Shown: positions 18,583-27,690, numbered from the stretch's first letter. The stretch is DNA of 64,000 nt from Nocardia camponoti (GCF_014646135.1 NZ_BMMW01000001.1:1712072-1776071); one strand, 5' to 3'. Made by a program: numbers and translations. Notes: generated by a model not told the origin, from the sequence alone.

Positions 18583-21573
18583 CTAGCGGCCGCCAGCGTC
18601 CTGGTACGCCTTAACCGCCGCGTCGAGTTCCTCAAGCGCCTTACCGAAATCGGTGAAGTTGCCCGACTTCATCGCCGCACGCGTTGCTTCAATCTTGCGA
18701 CTGAGTTCAGCGGCAGCCTGCTGTTGCGCGGGCGACGTGCCCGGATTCGGTGTGACCCCGCCCGCAGGCGGTGGCGTTGTGCCCGGTTGCGCACCACCAC
18801 CAGCGCCAGCACCCGTGTCTGGCGTTGCGCCCGGCTTCGGCTTGGTCGCCGGGTCACCGCCCGACGGTGTCGCGAGCACACCCGTGCCCGGCAACACTTG
18901 ATTGAGTGCTTCGCCGAGCGTCGCCGCATAACCAATCCGGGCGCTGCCGGTGGCGTCCGGCACGCTGACGAGCACGCGAAGGAGCTGCGGGAACGTCGAC
19001 GAACCGGTGTTCCGTTCGTTGTAGAACGGCTCGACATAGATGATGCCGCCGTCAGCGACGGGCAGCGTGAGCAAGTTGCCGTAGCGAATCTTGTTCGAGT
19101 TCGACAGCAGCGTTTTCTCTTGCGACACCTTGTCGGCGGTCGTCATCGTGTTCTGTGTCTGCTGCGGACCCTGAATCTGCTGGTTCGCTGGCAATTCGAG
19201 CACGGTGAACTTGCCGTAATTTTCTGGGTCCGAACGCACCGAGATGTAGGCCGACAGGTACTGCCGGTTGTAACCGACCATCGCCGAGGTCAGGTTGAAC
19301 ACCGGCTTCGCCGTCTTCGGATCGCCAAGCAGCGCGTAGTACGGCGGCTGGTTGAACGTGCCGCCCTCGATCGTCGGGTCCGACGGCACCGACCAGAACG
19401 CGTTGTTGGTGAAGAACTCACGCGGGTTATCCACGTGGTACTTCGTCAACATCTCGCGCTGCACCTTGAACAGGTCTTCCGGGTAGCGGAAGTGCGCGCG
19501 CAGGTCGGGCGAGATCTCGCTTTCCGGCTTCACCGTACCGGGGAAAACGCCGCGCCACGCCTTGAGGACCGGGTCGGTCGGGTCGGTTTCATACAGCGTG
19601 ACCGTGCCGTCGTAGGCGTCGACGGTGGCCTTGACCGAGTTGCGGATGTAGCTCACCTCGGTGCGCGGAATCGCGCGGCCGGTCTTCTTGTCGATGCTGT
19701 CTTCGACCGCACCGTCGAGCGACGTTGCCTGCGCGTACGGGTACTTATCGAGCGTCGTGTAGGCGTCGACGATCCACTGAATGCGCCCGTCGACGACGGC
19801 CGGGTAGGCGTTGCCGTCGGTAGTGAGCCACGGCGCGACCTTCTGCACCCGGTCGCGCGGACCACGGTTGTAGATGATCTTGGAGTCTTCGCTAATCGCC
19901 GACGAGAACAAGATGTTGCGCTCGGCGTACTTGGCCGCGAAGGCCATCCGGTTGAACCAGTTGCCGATCGGCACGCCACCGCGACCCTGATAGGTGTACT
20001 GAGCGGTGTCGGTGTCGTACTCGCGCGGCGCTTCGCCCGGCGCACTGCCGACGATCGCGTAATCAGGGTCGGACTTGGCGATCAGCTCGCCGTAGTAAAT
20101 GCGCGGCTGATCAACCTTGATCTGCTCGTCTTCGGGCTTGGTGAACAGGTCGCTCACCATGAAAAGCGGGTAGCCCGAATCGCTGCCACCGTTGCCGCCG
20201 GTATCGGATTGCGGCTTGTTGACGCGGTTGGCGGGCGCGGCGACGAAACCGTTGCCGTGCGTGTAAACGGTGTGCTCGTTGACCCAGTCTTTCTGGTTAC
20301 CCGACAACGCCTGCGGATGCAGTTCGCGCGCGGCGACGATGTAGTCCTGGGTGTCGCCCTTGAGCGTGTAGCGGTCGATGTCGAGCAACTCGGGGAACCC
20401 GTAGAAGTTCTTGAGCTGCTTGAGCTGGGTGAACGTGGGCGACAAGATGTTTGGATCGAGCAGACGCGCGTTGCCGATGGTGGCGGCGTCGGCGGGCACC
20501 TGCGTTGGACTGATCGGACTTGTGCCCTTATAAGGCTGATAGTCGATCTTGTCGTCGGTTATCCCATATGCCTGGCGCGTCGCGAGAATATTGCGCTCGA
20601 TGTAGGGACTTTCCTTATCGGCGGCGTTCGGCTTCACCGAGAATTGCTCAACGACCATCGGCCACACCGCGCCAATAAGGATCGACGACAACACAAGCAG
20701 CGCCGCGGCCATCGCCGGTACGCGCAGGTCACGCAGCACAATGCCCGCGAAGAACGCGATCGCGCAGATCACCGCGATGGCGAGCAAGATCAACTTCGCT
20801 GGCAGCACCGCGTTGATGTCGGTGTAGGACGGCCCGCCGAACGTGGGTTCTTTGCGGGTGCTCGACAGCAGGTCGTAGCGGTCGAACCAATACGCGATGG
20901 CCTTGAGCAGCACGAAAATGCCGAGGATCACGGCCAACTGCACGCGAGCGGCACGCGTCAACGCACCGTCGCGTCCGGCAAGTCGCAGCCCACCAAAGAC
21001 GTACTGCGTGACCAGATTCGCGATGAACGCGATAACGACGGCAACGAAGCACCAGTTCAACACCATTCGGAAGAACGGCAAATCGAACGCGTAGAAACCA
21101 ACGTCGAGATGGAATTGCGGGTCTTGTTGCCCGAAATCGCCGCCATGCAAAAACAATTGCACAGTGGCCCAATTCGATTGCGCGACAAGACCAGAAAGCA
21201 CGCCGAACACCACCGGAATGCCAATGCCGAACAGGCGAGGACGCGCCATCACCACCGCGCGATACCGCGCGATGGGGTCATTGGGTCCGCTCACCGGCAC
21301 AAAAACCGGTCGCGATCGGTAGGCGACCATCAGCGCGCCCCACACGATCAGCCCAACGAATAAGGCGACGACGAGGAACAGCAGTACCCGCGTGCGCAAC
21401 ACGCCCAGATACACGCTGCGATAGCCAACCTCGCCGAACCACAACCAGTTGGTGTAGGCGTCGATAAGTCGAGGTCCCAGCAGCAACAGCGCCGCGAGCA
21501 CGACGGCCGTCACCAGCAGCACACGGCTGCGTCGGGACAACGAAGGTAAACCGGTGGGGGGCCGCATGCCCAC
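18583..21573 (-). CDS. UPF0182 family membrane protein
   Basis: A 996-residue protein of the actinobacterial/cyanobacterial UPF0182 family, corresponding by position to Rv3193c. About seven membrane helices occupy residues 15-330 (VLLVTAVVLAALLLLGPRLI; LVAQSNWATVQLFLHGGDFG lies between them). A large external domain follows with family segments SVKPNAADKESPYIERNI, ATRQAYGITDD, LYTSF-like periodic aromatic stretches and GGSDSGYPLFMVSDL. The tail from about 905 is a Pro/Gly/Ala-rich disordered stretch and ends in a short helix (LEELDAAVKAYQDAGG). It starts at GTG 21573, two codons before ATG 21567. The family's function is not established. It is divergent from the PPA1309-like gene. Confidence 0.93.
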   Translation of the reverse strand: MGMRPPTGLPSLSRRSRVLLVTAVVLAALLLLGPRLIDAYTNWLWFGEVGYRSVYLGVLRTRVLLFLVVALFVGLIVWGALMVAYRSRPVFVPVSGPNDPIARYRAVVMARPRLFGIGIPVVFGVLSGLVAQSNWATVQLFLHGGDFGQQDPQFHLDVGFYAFDLPFFRMVLNWCFVAVVIAFIANLVTQYVFGGLRLAGRDGALTRAARVQLAVILGIFVLLKAIAYWFDRYDLLSSTRKEPTFGGPSYTDINAVLPAKLILLAIAVICAIAFFAGIVLRDLRVPAMAAALLVLSSILIGAVWPMVVEQFSVKPNAADKESPYIERNILATRQAYGITDDKIDYQPYKGTSPISPTQVPADAATIGNARLLDPNILSPTFTQLKQLKNFYGFPELLDIDRYTLKGDTQDYIVAARELHPQALSGNQKDWVNEHTVYTHGNGFVAAPANRVNKPQSDTGGNGGSDSGYPLFMVSDLFTKPEDEQIKVDQPRIYYGELIAKSDPDYAIVGSAPGEAPREYDTDTAQYTYQGRGGVPIGNWFNRMAFAAKYAERNILFSSAISEDSKIIYNRGPRDRVQKVAPWLTTDGNAYPAVVDGRIQWIVDAYTTLDKYPYAQATSLDGAVEDSIDKKTGRAIPRTEVSYIRNSVKATVDAYDGTVTLYETDPTDPVLKAWRGVFPGTVKPESEISPDLRAHFRYPEDLFKVQREMLTKYHVDNPREFFTNNAFWSVPSDPTIEGGTFNQPPYYALLGDPKTAKPVFNLTSAMVGYNRQYLSAYISVRSDPENYGKFTVLELPANQQIQGPQQTQNTMTTADKVSQEKTLLSNSNKIRYGNLLTLPVADGGIIYVEPFYNERNTGSSTFPQLLRVLVSVPDATGSARIGYAATLGEALNQVLPGTGVLATPSGGDPATKPKPGATPDTGAGAGGGAQPGTTPPPAGGVTPNPGTSPAQQQAAAELSRKIEATRAAMKSGNFTDFGKALEELDAAVKAYQDAGGR

Positions 21574-21688
21574 GGTGCCACTCTCCAGGGTCGATGTTGC
21601 GGAAGGTCCGATACCGGACCGTTGCGGCCCACTCTACGGAAATCGGACACTGTGCAAGCGCATGGGCACAAAATGATTGGATGAAGCG

Positions 21689-22267
21689 GTGACCGATGAC
21701 CAGCATGCCGAAGTCGTCCTCGCCCGCTGTGTCCGCGAGGTCGTTGAGTTCGCCGACGCCGAGGGCTGGGGCAATCCGCCGCAGATGTTCGCCCTCGTGC
21801 CGACCACCGACCTAGTCGCGGCCGAGCCTGATCTGCTCGATCAGCTCGACGACGGTGCCGAGCTCACGCCCATCGCCCAGGAAGCGTTCCCCGACGACAT
21901 CACCGGCGGTTCGATGGCGCTCGACGAGTTCCTCGCGACAACAACGTGGCCACCCGCGGTCGAGGGTTGCGTGCTCGTGCAGGAGATCGTCGTGTTGCCG
22001 CCCGACGCCGAAAGCGACCTCGACGAAGCGCTTGTCCCCCTGCTCGCCGACGATGACGCCGCCGACGCGGCCGGGCGTGCCGCCGCGCACGCGCACCCGG
22101 GTCGCCGCGACGCGCGACTGATCGCAGGTGTGTTGCGCAGCGGACAGTCGTTGTCGCTGTTGCAGATTCGGCCCGAAGACGACGACGGCTTCGGCGACCT
22201 TGACCTGCGCACCTACCCGAATCTCGCACCCGGGCTCATCGAGGCCCTGCACAACACGCTGGAGTAA
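21689..22267 (+). CDS. PPA1309 family protein
   Basis: A roughly 192-residue acidic cytoplasmic protein found in actinobacteria (PPA1309 family), without known activity. Recognisable segments are VREVVEFADAEGWGNPPQMF, ALVPTTDLVAAEPDLLDQLD, VEGCVLVQEIVVLPPDAE and RLIAGVLRSGQSLSLLQI, ending in LAPGLIEALHNTLE. There is no signal peptide or membrane segment. I use GTG 21689; TTG 21677 in the same frame is possible, and neither has a good ribosome site. It is divergent from the UPF0182 gene and its stop is one base from the stop of the convergent PDZ protease gene. Confidence 0.85.
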   Translation: MTDDQHAEVVLARCVREVVEFADAEGWGNPPQMFALVPTTDLVAAEPDLLDQLDDGAELTPIAQEAFPDDITGGSMALDEFLATTTWPPAVEGCVLVQEIVVLPPDAESDLDEALVPLLADDDAADAAGRAAAHAHPGRRDARLIAGVLRSGQSLSLLQIRPEDDDGFGDLDLRTYPNLAPGLIEALHNTLE

Positions 22268-22268
22268 G

Positions 22269-23294
22269 TCAGCTGCAACCCACGGCGTCGCGGCCCTGAT
22301 CGATCATGCTCAGGGCACCGATGGCGGTGTCGAGGGTGTCGACCTTCACGAGTCGCAAGCCTTCGGGCACGCGCTGTCGCGCTTCGGCGCAGTTATCGGC
22401 GGGCACAAGGAAGGTTTCGGCGCCCGCTTCGCGCGCGGCCATCATCTTGTACTGGATGCCGCCGATGGGCCCGACCTTGCCGTCGTGGTCGATCGTTCCG
22501 GTCCCCGCGACGAAGCGGCCACCGTTGAGTTCGCCGGGCGAAAGCTTGTCGATCAGCGCGAGACTGAACATCAACCCGGCCGACGGGCCGCCGATATCGG
22601 CGAGGTGGAACGACACGTTCATCGGTGGCCGCCCGCCTTCGGCAGGCGTCAAACCGAGCATGCCCTTGTTCGGATCCTTGGGCCGCGGGGCGAGGGTGAT
22701 CGACGCGGAACGTTCGGCGTCACCCCGCCGGTAGGCGACGTTGACGACCGTGCCCGGCGCTTTCGGGCTGACGATGTCGATCACCTGTTCAGGCGAAGTG
22801 ATCGCGGTGCCGTCAATGCTCACCAACTCGTCGCCGACCTCAAGCACCTGCTTAGCCGGGCCATCGTCGGCGAGGGAGCGCACGAGCACGACGATCGGCA
22901 TCTTCAAATAGCGCAGCGCGGCGACCTCGGCATTGCTCTCCGAATCCTCAAAGTCTTGTTTGTTCGACTCGTCGACTTCCTCACGCGACACGCCCGGCGG
23001 ATAAACCTCGGCGCGCGGAACGAGCCCGTGCTCGCCGCTGGCCCAGAACCCGAACGCCTCGAAGATATTGAGTCCGTCGCGCACCGAAACGGTGGTCATG
23101 TTGAGGTGCCCGCTCGTGGGATCAACCGGCACGCCGGTGACATCGACCACCTGTTTGCCGTCGACATCGCCCAGCGTATTGACCGTTGGTCCGGGGCCGA
23201 GTGCGACGAAAGGGACTTTGATCGCACTGCCTGCCACGCCGAGCGCGAGAACGGGAACCAGGGCAACGACCAGGGTGAGGATCCGACGATTCAC
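22269..23294 (-). CDS. PDZ domain / Lon-like serine protease, membrane-anchored (YlbL type)
   Basis: A 341-residue protein corresponding by position to Rv3194c. An N-terminal membrane anchor (residues 5-25) is followed by an extracytoplasmic region, a PDZ domain (about 125-200; VLEVGDELVSIDGTAITSPE) and a Lon-type S16 protease domain. The Ser-Lys catalytic dyad is visible: Ser in ADIGGPSAGLMFSLAL and Lys in KVGPIGGIQYKMMAAREAG, with the strand AETFLVPADNCAEA after it. It probably cleaves exported or membrane proteins. It starts at GTG 23294 in front of the anchor. It is divergent from the DUF2342 zincin gene across a 118-bp spacer. Confidence 0.92.
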   Translation of the reverse strand: MNRRILTLVVALVPVLALGVAGSAIKVPFVALGPGPTVNTLGDVDGKQVVDVTGVPVDPTSGHLNMTTVSVRDGLNIFEAFGFWASGEHGLVPRAEVYPPGVSREEVDESNKQDFEDSESNAEVAALRYLKMPIVVLVRSLADDGPAKQVLEVGDELVSIDGTAITSPEQVIDIVSPKAPGTVVNVAYRRGDAERSASITLAPRPKDPNKGMLGLTPAEGGRPPMNVSFHLADIGGPSAGLMFSLALIDKLSPGELNGGRFVAGTGTIDHDGKVGPIGGIQYKMMAAREAGAETFLVPADNCAEARQRVPEGLRLVKVDTLDTAIGALSMIDQGRDAVGCS

Positions 23295-23412
23295 TCCGCC
23301 CACAGTAATGATCACCGTTGTCCTTCGACGCCGGTGCCACGCTTTTGACCCGCGCGCGGTTTCGCGATGCGCGAACACCGTGACCGTATGGTGCCCGCGT
23401 AACGTGAAGGGT

Positions 23413-24837
23413 ATGAGCGATCTCCCCTTCGGCTTCTCGAACCGTGATGACGACGAATCGAGCAAGCGACGTGACGAGTCGAACGGTCCCGGCGGCGCCG
23501 ATCCGTTCGGTTTCAACGCGGCGGGAATGGGCGGTTTCGATCCGTCACAGCTAGGCCAGATGCTCACCCAGCTAGGCCAGATGATCAGCGGCATGGGCCA
23601 ACCCGGCGCAGGTGGCACGCAGTCGGGGCCGGTCAATTACGACGTTGCTAAGCGGCTCGCCCGTCAGCAGTTGGGTGCGTCCGTCGCGCCGGTGGCGCCC
23701 AGTACCGCGACCGCCGTCAGCGAGGCCGCGCGGCTGGCTGAACTGTGGCTCGACAGTGCCACCGTGCTGCCCGCGGGGGCGACGAAGACCCTCGCGTGGA
23801 CCCCGAACGATTGGATCGAAGAGACCGTCCCCACGTGGAAGCGCCTGTGCGACCCGGTCGCTGAGCAGATTTCGGGCATGTGGACCTCGCAGCTGCCTGC
23901 CGAAGCGCAACAGTTCGCCGGGCCGATGGTCGGGATGTTGTCGCAGATGGGCGGACTCGCGTTTGGCTCGCAGCTCGGCCAGGCGCTTGGTCAGCTCGCG
24001 AAGGAAGTGCTCACGTCCACCGATATCGGGCTGCCGCTCGGTCCCGCGGGCACTGGCGCGTTGCTGCCCACCGCGATCTCGGCGTTCAGCGAGGGCCTCG
24101 AGCAGCCCGAGAGCGAGATCATGGTGTTCCTCGCCGCTCGCGAAGCCGCGCATCAGCGTCTGTTCGCGCATGTCCCGTGGTTGCGTCAGCAGGTGCTTGG
24201 CGCGGTCGAAGACTACGCGCGCGGCATCAAAATGGACTTCTCCGCGCTTGAGGAAGCCGCGCGCGACATCGACCCGATGACGCTGTCGGACCCGAGCAAG
24301 CTTGAGGAATTGATGTCGAAGGGCTCGTTCGAGCCACAGACAACGCCCGAGCAAAAACAGGCACTTGAGCGGCTCGAAACCTTGCTCGCGCTTATTGAGG
24401 GCTGGGTCGACGTTGTCGTCACCGACGCGGTTGGTGAGCGCCTGCCCGGCGCGAGCGCGCTTTCGGAAACGCTGCGTCGCCGTCGGGCAACCGGCGGTCC
24501 CGCCGAGCAGACCTTCGCGACGCTTGTCGGGTTGGAACTGCGGCCACGCAAGGTGCGCGAAGCTGCCGCGCTGTGGCGCAGGCTCACCACCGACGCGGGC
24601 GTCGACGCGCGCGACGGCGTCTGGGCCCACCCCGACCTGCTTCCCGATTCCACCGACCTCGACGCGCCCGCTGGCTTCATCGACAGCATCATCGGTGGCG
24701 GCACGGGCGGCGCGTTCGACGACCCGCTCGCGCAGTTGGCTGAGACCGAAGCCCGGGAGAGCGAGGCACGCGAGCGCGACGCTGCGAGTGGCGACAAGCC
24801 GGAGTCCGACCCTGATTCCGACACTGACAAGGGGTAG
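23413..24837 (+). CDS. Zincin-like metalloprotease family protein (DUF2342)
   Basis: A 474-residue protein corresponding by position to Rv3195. A Gly/Gln/Met-rich N-terminus (MGGFDPSQLGQMLTQLGQM) is followed by a helical core. The family signature is FLAAREAAHQRLFAHVPWLR at about residues 235-255, the predicted zinc site region, although it lacks a textbook HExxH. Further family blocks are LERLETLLALIEGWVDVVVT, RLPGASALSETLRRRRATGG and FATLVGLELRPRKVREAAAL. The C-terminal 50 residues are acidic and disordered. It starts at ATG 23413 after GTGAAGGGT. A strong terminator follows. Protease activity is a family prediction, not seen directly. Confidence 0.88.
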   Translation: MSDLPFGFSNRDDDESSKRRDESNGPGGADPFGFNAAGMGGFDPSQLGQMLTQLGQMISGMGQPGAGGTQSGPVNYDVAKRLARQQLGASVAPVAPSTATAVSEAARLAELWLDSATVLPAGATKTLAWTPNDWIEETVPTWKRLCDPVAEQISGMWTSQLPAEAQQFAGPMVGMLSQMGGLAFGSQLGQALGQLAKEVLTSTDIGLPLGPAGTGALLPTAISAFSEGLEQPESEIMVFLAAREAAHQRLFAHVPWLRQQVLGAVEDYARGIKMDFSALEEAARDIDPMTLSDPSKLEELMSKGSFEPQTTPEQKQALERLETLLALIEGWVDVVVTDAVGERLPGASALSETLRRRRATGGPAEQTFATLVGLELRPRKVREAAALWRRLTTDAGVDARDGVWAHPDLLPDSTDLDAPAGFIDSIIGGGTGGAFDDPLAQLAETEARESEARERDAASGDKPESDPDSDTDKG

Positions 24838-24854
24838 TCAAGCCCCACCTGAAA

Positions 24855-24890
24855 AAATCTGCCCGCGACGCTATCGTCGCGGGCAGATTT
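24855..24890 (+). terminator. Hairpin terminator after the DUF2342 gene
   Basis: AAATCTGCCCGCGACG (24855-24870) pairs perfectly with 24875-24890 across the 4-base loop CTAT, ending in TTT. It begins 18 bases beyond the stop codon. Confidence 0.92.
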
Positions 24891-24926
24891 GTGTGCGAAA
24901 CGCCGTTGCGAGCGGGCGCTGTGCAA

Positions 24927-24968
24927 GTTATCCACAGGCGAGATTCGGGGCGAAAACCTGTGGATAAC
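24927..24968. promoter_or_regulatory. Inverted pair of consensus DnaA boxes
   Basis: GTTATCCACAGG (24927-24938) and its exact complement (24957-24968) flank an 18-base centre. Each arm contains the perfect DnaA box TTATCCACA, in opposite orientation. The element lies about 50 bases upstream of the ThiF-like gene start, so it may affect that promoter. Confidence 0.55.
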
Positions 24969-25018
24969 TAGGGTTTTCGTGATCTTGATCGGCGGGCGTT
25001 ATGCCGATACTGACAGGC

Positions 25019-25873
25019 ATGACAACCACCCCACATCTGCGCGGTCCCATGTTGCACCCACGCATGATCACCCTGGTTCGCCCGTCCGGGGTCGTGCAGT
25101 TGGGGTGGGATCCAGAACGCGCGTTGATACTCGAAGCACCCGAACTCGACACGGGCACGGTGCTCGCGTTTCTGCGGCTACTCGACGGTCTGCAATCGCG
25201 GCCGCAAATCATTTGGCGCGCGGGCGAATTCGGCATTCCGCCGATTCGGTCGATCGCGCTACTCACCGCGATCGAGCAAGCCGGTCTGCTCGTCCAGCCC
25301 GAACCGACCGAGGGACGTATTCGCGACATCACCGTGCACGGCATCGGCCCGCTGTCGGACGCGCTCACGATTGGGTTGCGGCGCATGGGTTTTCGACCTC
25401 GACGGTCGCGCGAGGGAAAGTCCGAGGCACAACTAGGCGAGTGCGATCTTGTCGTACTCGCCGACGCGCTGATGGTCGACCCACGGCTGTCCGTCGAATT
25501 GGTGTTGCGCCGAGTGCCGCATCTGCCGGTGCGCGTGCGCGACGGGATTGGCGTCGTCGGGCCGCTCGTCCTGCCTGGCGCGACGAGTTGCCTGCGGTGT
25601 GCCGACCTCACCCGCTCCGCACTCGACGCCGACTGGCCGCATCTCGCCGCGCAACTTCTCGGTCGCACCGGTCACGCGTCACCGGCGGGCATCGCCGCCA
25701 CAACGGCACTCGCACTCACCGAACTGGAGGCGATCATCGCATGTTCACGCCAACGCAAACCCGCGAGCATCGACGCGACGCTGGAACTGGAACTCGACAC
25801 CCACGAGGTGCGGCGCAGGCCGTGGCAGCCGCACCCGGACTGTGGTTGCCGAGTCGTGGCACGGGGAGCGTGA
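25019..25873 (+). CDS. ThiF/cyclodehydratase-like protein (TOMM leader-binding type), orphan
   Basis: A 284-residue protein corresponding by position to Rv3196. The first 90 residues resemble the winged-helix peptide-clamp region of TOMM cyclodehydratase partners. The middle contains an E1/ThiF-like nucleotide-fold segment (ITVHGIGPLSDALTIGLRRM, CDLVVLADALMVDP). Two Cys pairs, SCLRCADL and the C-terminal DCGCRV, match the zinc tetrad of this family. No precursor peptide, YcaO or dehydrogenase gene is near, so a peptide-modifying role is uncertain. The start is ATG 25019, downstream of a DnaA-box palindrome. It is seven bases upstream of the ABC1 kinase gene, and the two probably form an operon. 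Confidence 0.8.
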   Translation: MTTTPHLRGPMLHPRMITLVRPSGVVQLGWDPERALILEAPELDTGTVLAFLRLLDGLQSRPQIIWRAGEFGIPPIRSIALLTAIEQAGLLVQPEPTEGRIRDITVHGIGPLSDALTIGLRRMGFRPRRSREGKSEAQLGECDLVVLADALMVDPRLSVELVLRRVPHLPVRVRDGIGVVGPLVLPGATSCLRCADLTRSALDADWPHLAAQLLGRTGHASPAGIAATTALALTELEAIIACSRQRKPASIDATLELELDTHEVRRRPWQPHPDCGCRVVARGA

Positions 25874-25880
25874 TTCAGCC

Positions 25881-27233
25881 ATGATGGGTGTCGTGTCCGA
25901 GATCGCGCGTCGCAGTGCCAGTCGCAATGCCAAGCTTGCCAAGATCCCATTGGGAATCGCCGGACGCGCCGCCGTCGGTTTTGGAAAGAAGCTGGTTGGC
26001 GGTGATAAGACCCAAATCAACGCCTCGTTGAATCAAAAGGCCGCTGAGCAGCTGTTCGCCGTTCTCGGCGAGCTCAAGGGCGGCGCGATGAAGTTCGGCC
26101 AAGCCCTTAGTGTGATGGAGGCCGCGGTTCCCGAGGAATTCGGTGAGCACTACCGCGAGGCGCTCACCAAGTTGCAGGCTGCCGCGCCGCCGTTGCCAAC
26201 CGAAGCGGTGCATCGGGTGCTCGACCAGCAGTTGGGCACCAAATGGCGAGACCGGTTCAGTTCCTTCGACGACACCCCCGCCGCGTCGGCGAGTATCGGC
26301 CAGGTGCATCGGGCGGTGTGGTCGGATGGTCGAGCGGTCGCGGTGAAGGTGCAGTACCCCGGTGCCGACGAGGCGCTGCGTGCGGATTTGAAGACGCTGT
26401 CGCGGATGACCGGGCTGCTGTCGTCGGTGATTCCCGGCGCCGATGTGAAGCCGCTGCTCGCGGAAATCACCGAGCGCACCGAAGAAGAACTCGACTATCG
26501 CAACGAGGCGGCCAACCAGCGGCGCTTCTCTGCGGCCTTCGACGGCAACCCGCACATCGTGATCCCCAAGGTGGTCGCTGCCGCGCCTAAGGTGATCGTA
26601 ACTGAGTGGATCGAAGGCACGTCCGTGTCGGCAGTCATCAAAGCAGGCAATGAAAACCCAAGTGGCACAAAGGATTTACGCAACCGCGTCGCGAACCTGC
26701 TTGGCCTTTTCCATTTTTCCTCGCCCGAAGTGGTCGGCCTGCTCCACTGCGACCCGCACCCTGGCAATTTCCTCGTTCTCGACAGCGGCAAGCTAGCCGT
26801 GCTCGACTTCGGCGCGTGCGCACCCATGCCCAGCGGCTTTCCCGAAGTGCTTGGCCGCATGCTGGCGCTAGCGGTCGCCGACGAGCACGCGGCACTCACC
26901 GAACTGCTCTACGAGCACGGTTGGGTGATCCCTGGCCGCAAGGTGAGCCACGAGGAAATTGAGGCGTACCTACGCCCGTTCAGCGACCCCATTCGCACCG
27001 ACACCTTCCACTTCACCCGTGCTTGGATGCAACGGGTAGCGGGCAAGGCAACGCAGTTTTCCAGCCCCGAGATGAAAACCGCACGCGCACTACAACTTCC
27101 GGCCGAGTATCTGATGATCTTCCGGGTGCTCGGCGGTTCGGTCGGCATCCTCGCCCAACTAGATGCCGAACTTGGCTTCATGAAACTCGTCCGCACCTGG
27201 GTCCCCGGCATTCGTACCGATCAAGCTTCCTAA
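25881..27233 (+). CDS. ABC1/UbiB-family atypical kinase
   Basis: A 450-residue protein corresponding by position to Rv3197, which has been linked to macrolide tolerance in mycobacteria. It has the ABC1 signature: the KxGQ motif in ELKGGAMKFGQALSVM, the Ala-rich nucleotide loop ASIGQVHRAV, the ATP-binding Lys in RAVAVKVQYPG, the ExD region EEELDYRNEAANQRRF, and the catalytic and metal motifs LLHCDPHPGNFLV and LAVLDFGACAPM. No membrane helix is obvious. The start is ATG 25881, seven bases after the ThiF-like gene. The adjacent convergent gene is whiB7, an antibiotic-response regulator, which fits a shared role, though that is inference. Confidence 0.92.
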   Translation: MMGVVSEIARRSASRNAKLAKIPLGIAGRAAVGFGKKLVGGDKTQINASLNQKAAEQLFAVLGELKGGAMKFGQALSVMEAAVPEEFGEHYREALTKLQAAAPPLPTEAVHRVLDQQLGTKWRDRFSSFDDTPAASASIGQVHRAVWSDGRAVAVKVQYPGADEALRADLKTLSRMTGLLSSVIPGADVKPLLAEITERTEEELDYRNEAANQRRFSAAFDGNPHIVIPKVVAAAPKVIVTEWIEGTSVSAVIKAGNENPSGTKDLRNRVANLLGLFHFSSPEVVGLLHCDPHPGNFLVLDSGKLAVLDFGACAPMPSGFPEVLGRMLALAVADEHAALTELLYEHGWVIPGRKVSHEEIEAYLRPFSDPIRTDTFHFTRAWMQRVAGKATQFSSPEMKTARALQLPAEYLMIFRVLGGSVGILAQLDAELGFMKLVRTWVPGIRTDQAS

Positions 27234-27250
27234 CTACCGCCACAAACAAA

Positions 27251-27287
27251 CGAACCGCCCACCGGAGAAAACTCGGTGAACGGTTCG
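27251..27287. terminator. Hairpin between the convergent ABC1 kinase and whiB7 genes
   Basis: CGAACCG (27251-27257) and CGGTTCG (27281-27287) pair, and the stem continues inward through CACCG/CGGTG with a 2-base mismatch. Both flanks are A/T-rich. It is likely to end both transcripts. Confidence 0.7.
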
Positions 27288-27313
27288 CTTGCGGGACAAC
27301 AGCTTTGGCGCGA

Positions 27314-27619
27314 TCATGCGGAGATCGCGACCTTACGCGGACGTCCACGCGGACGCTTGCGCGCGATCACGACGCCACCGTCGAAGATCTCGCCACCCCA
27401 AACACCCCACGGCTCGGAACGGTCGATGGCGGCGGTGAGGCAGCCCTTGCGGATCGGGCAAGCCGCGCACAGCTCCTTGGCCTGCTCAAGATCGGTGGGG
27501 CTCTCGGCGAACCACAGGTCGGGGTTGCCCGCCCGGCAAGGCAGGGCGTTCGACGCGGTGGGCGTAGTGCGGCATGTCACGTCAGTGGTGGCGCTAGGCC
27601 ATTCCTGGGCGGTGAACAC
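27314..27619 (-). CDS. whiB7: WhiB7 antibiotic-response transcriptional regulator
   Basis: A 101-residue Wbl protein. Four cysteines that bind the 4Fe-4S cluster are at 28, 51, 54 and 60 (LPCRAGNPDLWF, KELCAACPIRKGCL). The sigma-factor contact motif GVWGG is at 72-76. The C-terminal AT-hook RGRPRK (91-96) is what separates WhiB7 from other Wbl proteins. WhiB7 binds sigma A and activates its own gene and drug-resistance genes at promoters with an AT-rich box upstream of the -35. The start is GTG 27619 after AGGAGAACGAC. Upstream lie a terminator, a uORF and an autoregulatory-type promoter (separate entries). It is convergent with the ABC1 kinase gene. Confidence 0.97.
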   Translation of the reverse strand: MFTAQEWPSATTDVTCRTTPTASNALPCRAGNPDLWFAESPTDLEQAKELCAACPIRKGCLTAAIDRSEPWGVWGGEIFDGGVVIARKRPRGRPRKVAISA

Positions 27620-27690
27620 GTCGTTCTCCTTCAGCTCGTTTGCAGTAGTTGAGTTCGGTGTGCGAACCCGGTGCCTGCGGCTAAGGAGCC

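Noticed and set aside
18724..21363. A very long open frame (about 880 codons) antisense to the UPF0182 gene
   Set aside because: It is Arg/Val/His-rich with no recognisable domain and mirrors the codon bias of the minus-strand gene, so it is a high-GC shadow frame.
25019..27233. A TOMM/azoline peptide biosynthesis cluster
   Set aside because: Only the leader-binding/E1-like protein is present; no YcaO, dehydrogenase, precursor peptide or dedicated exporter is in the window.
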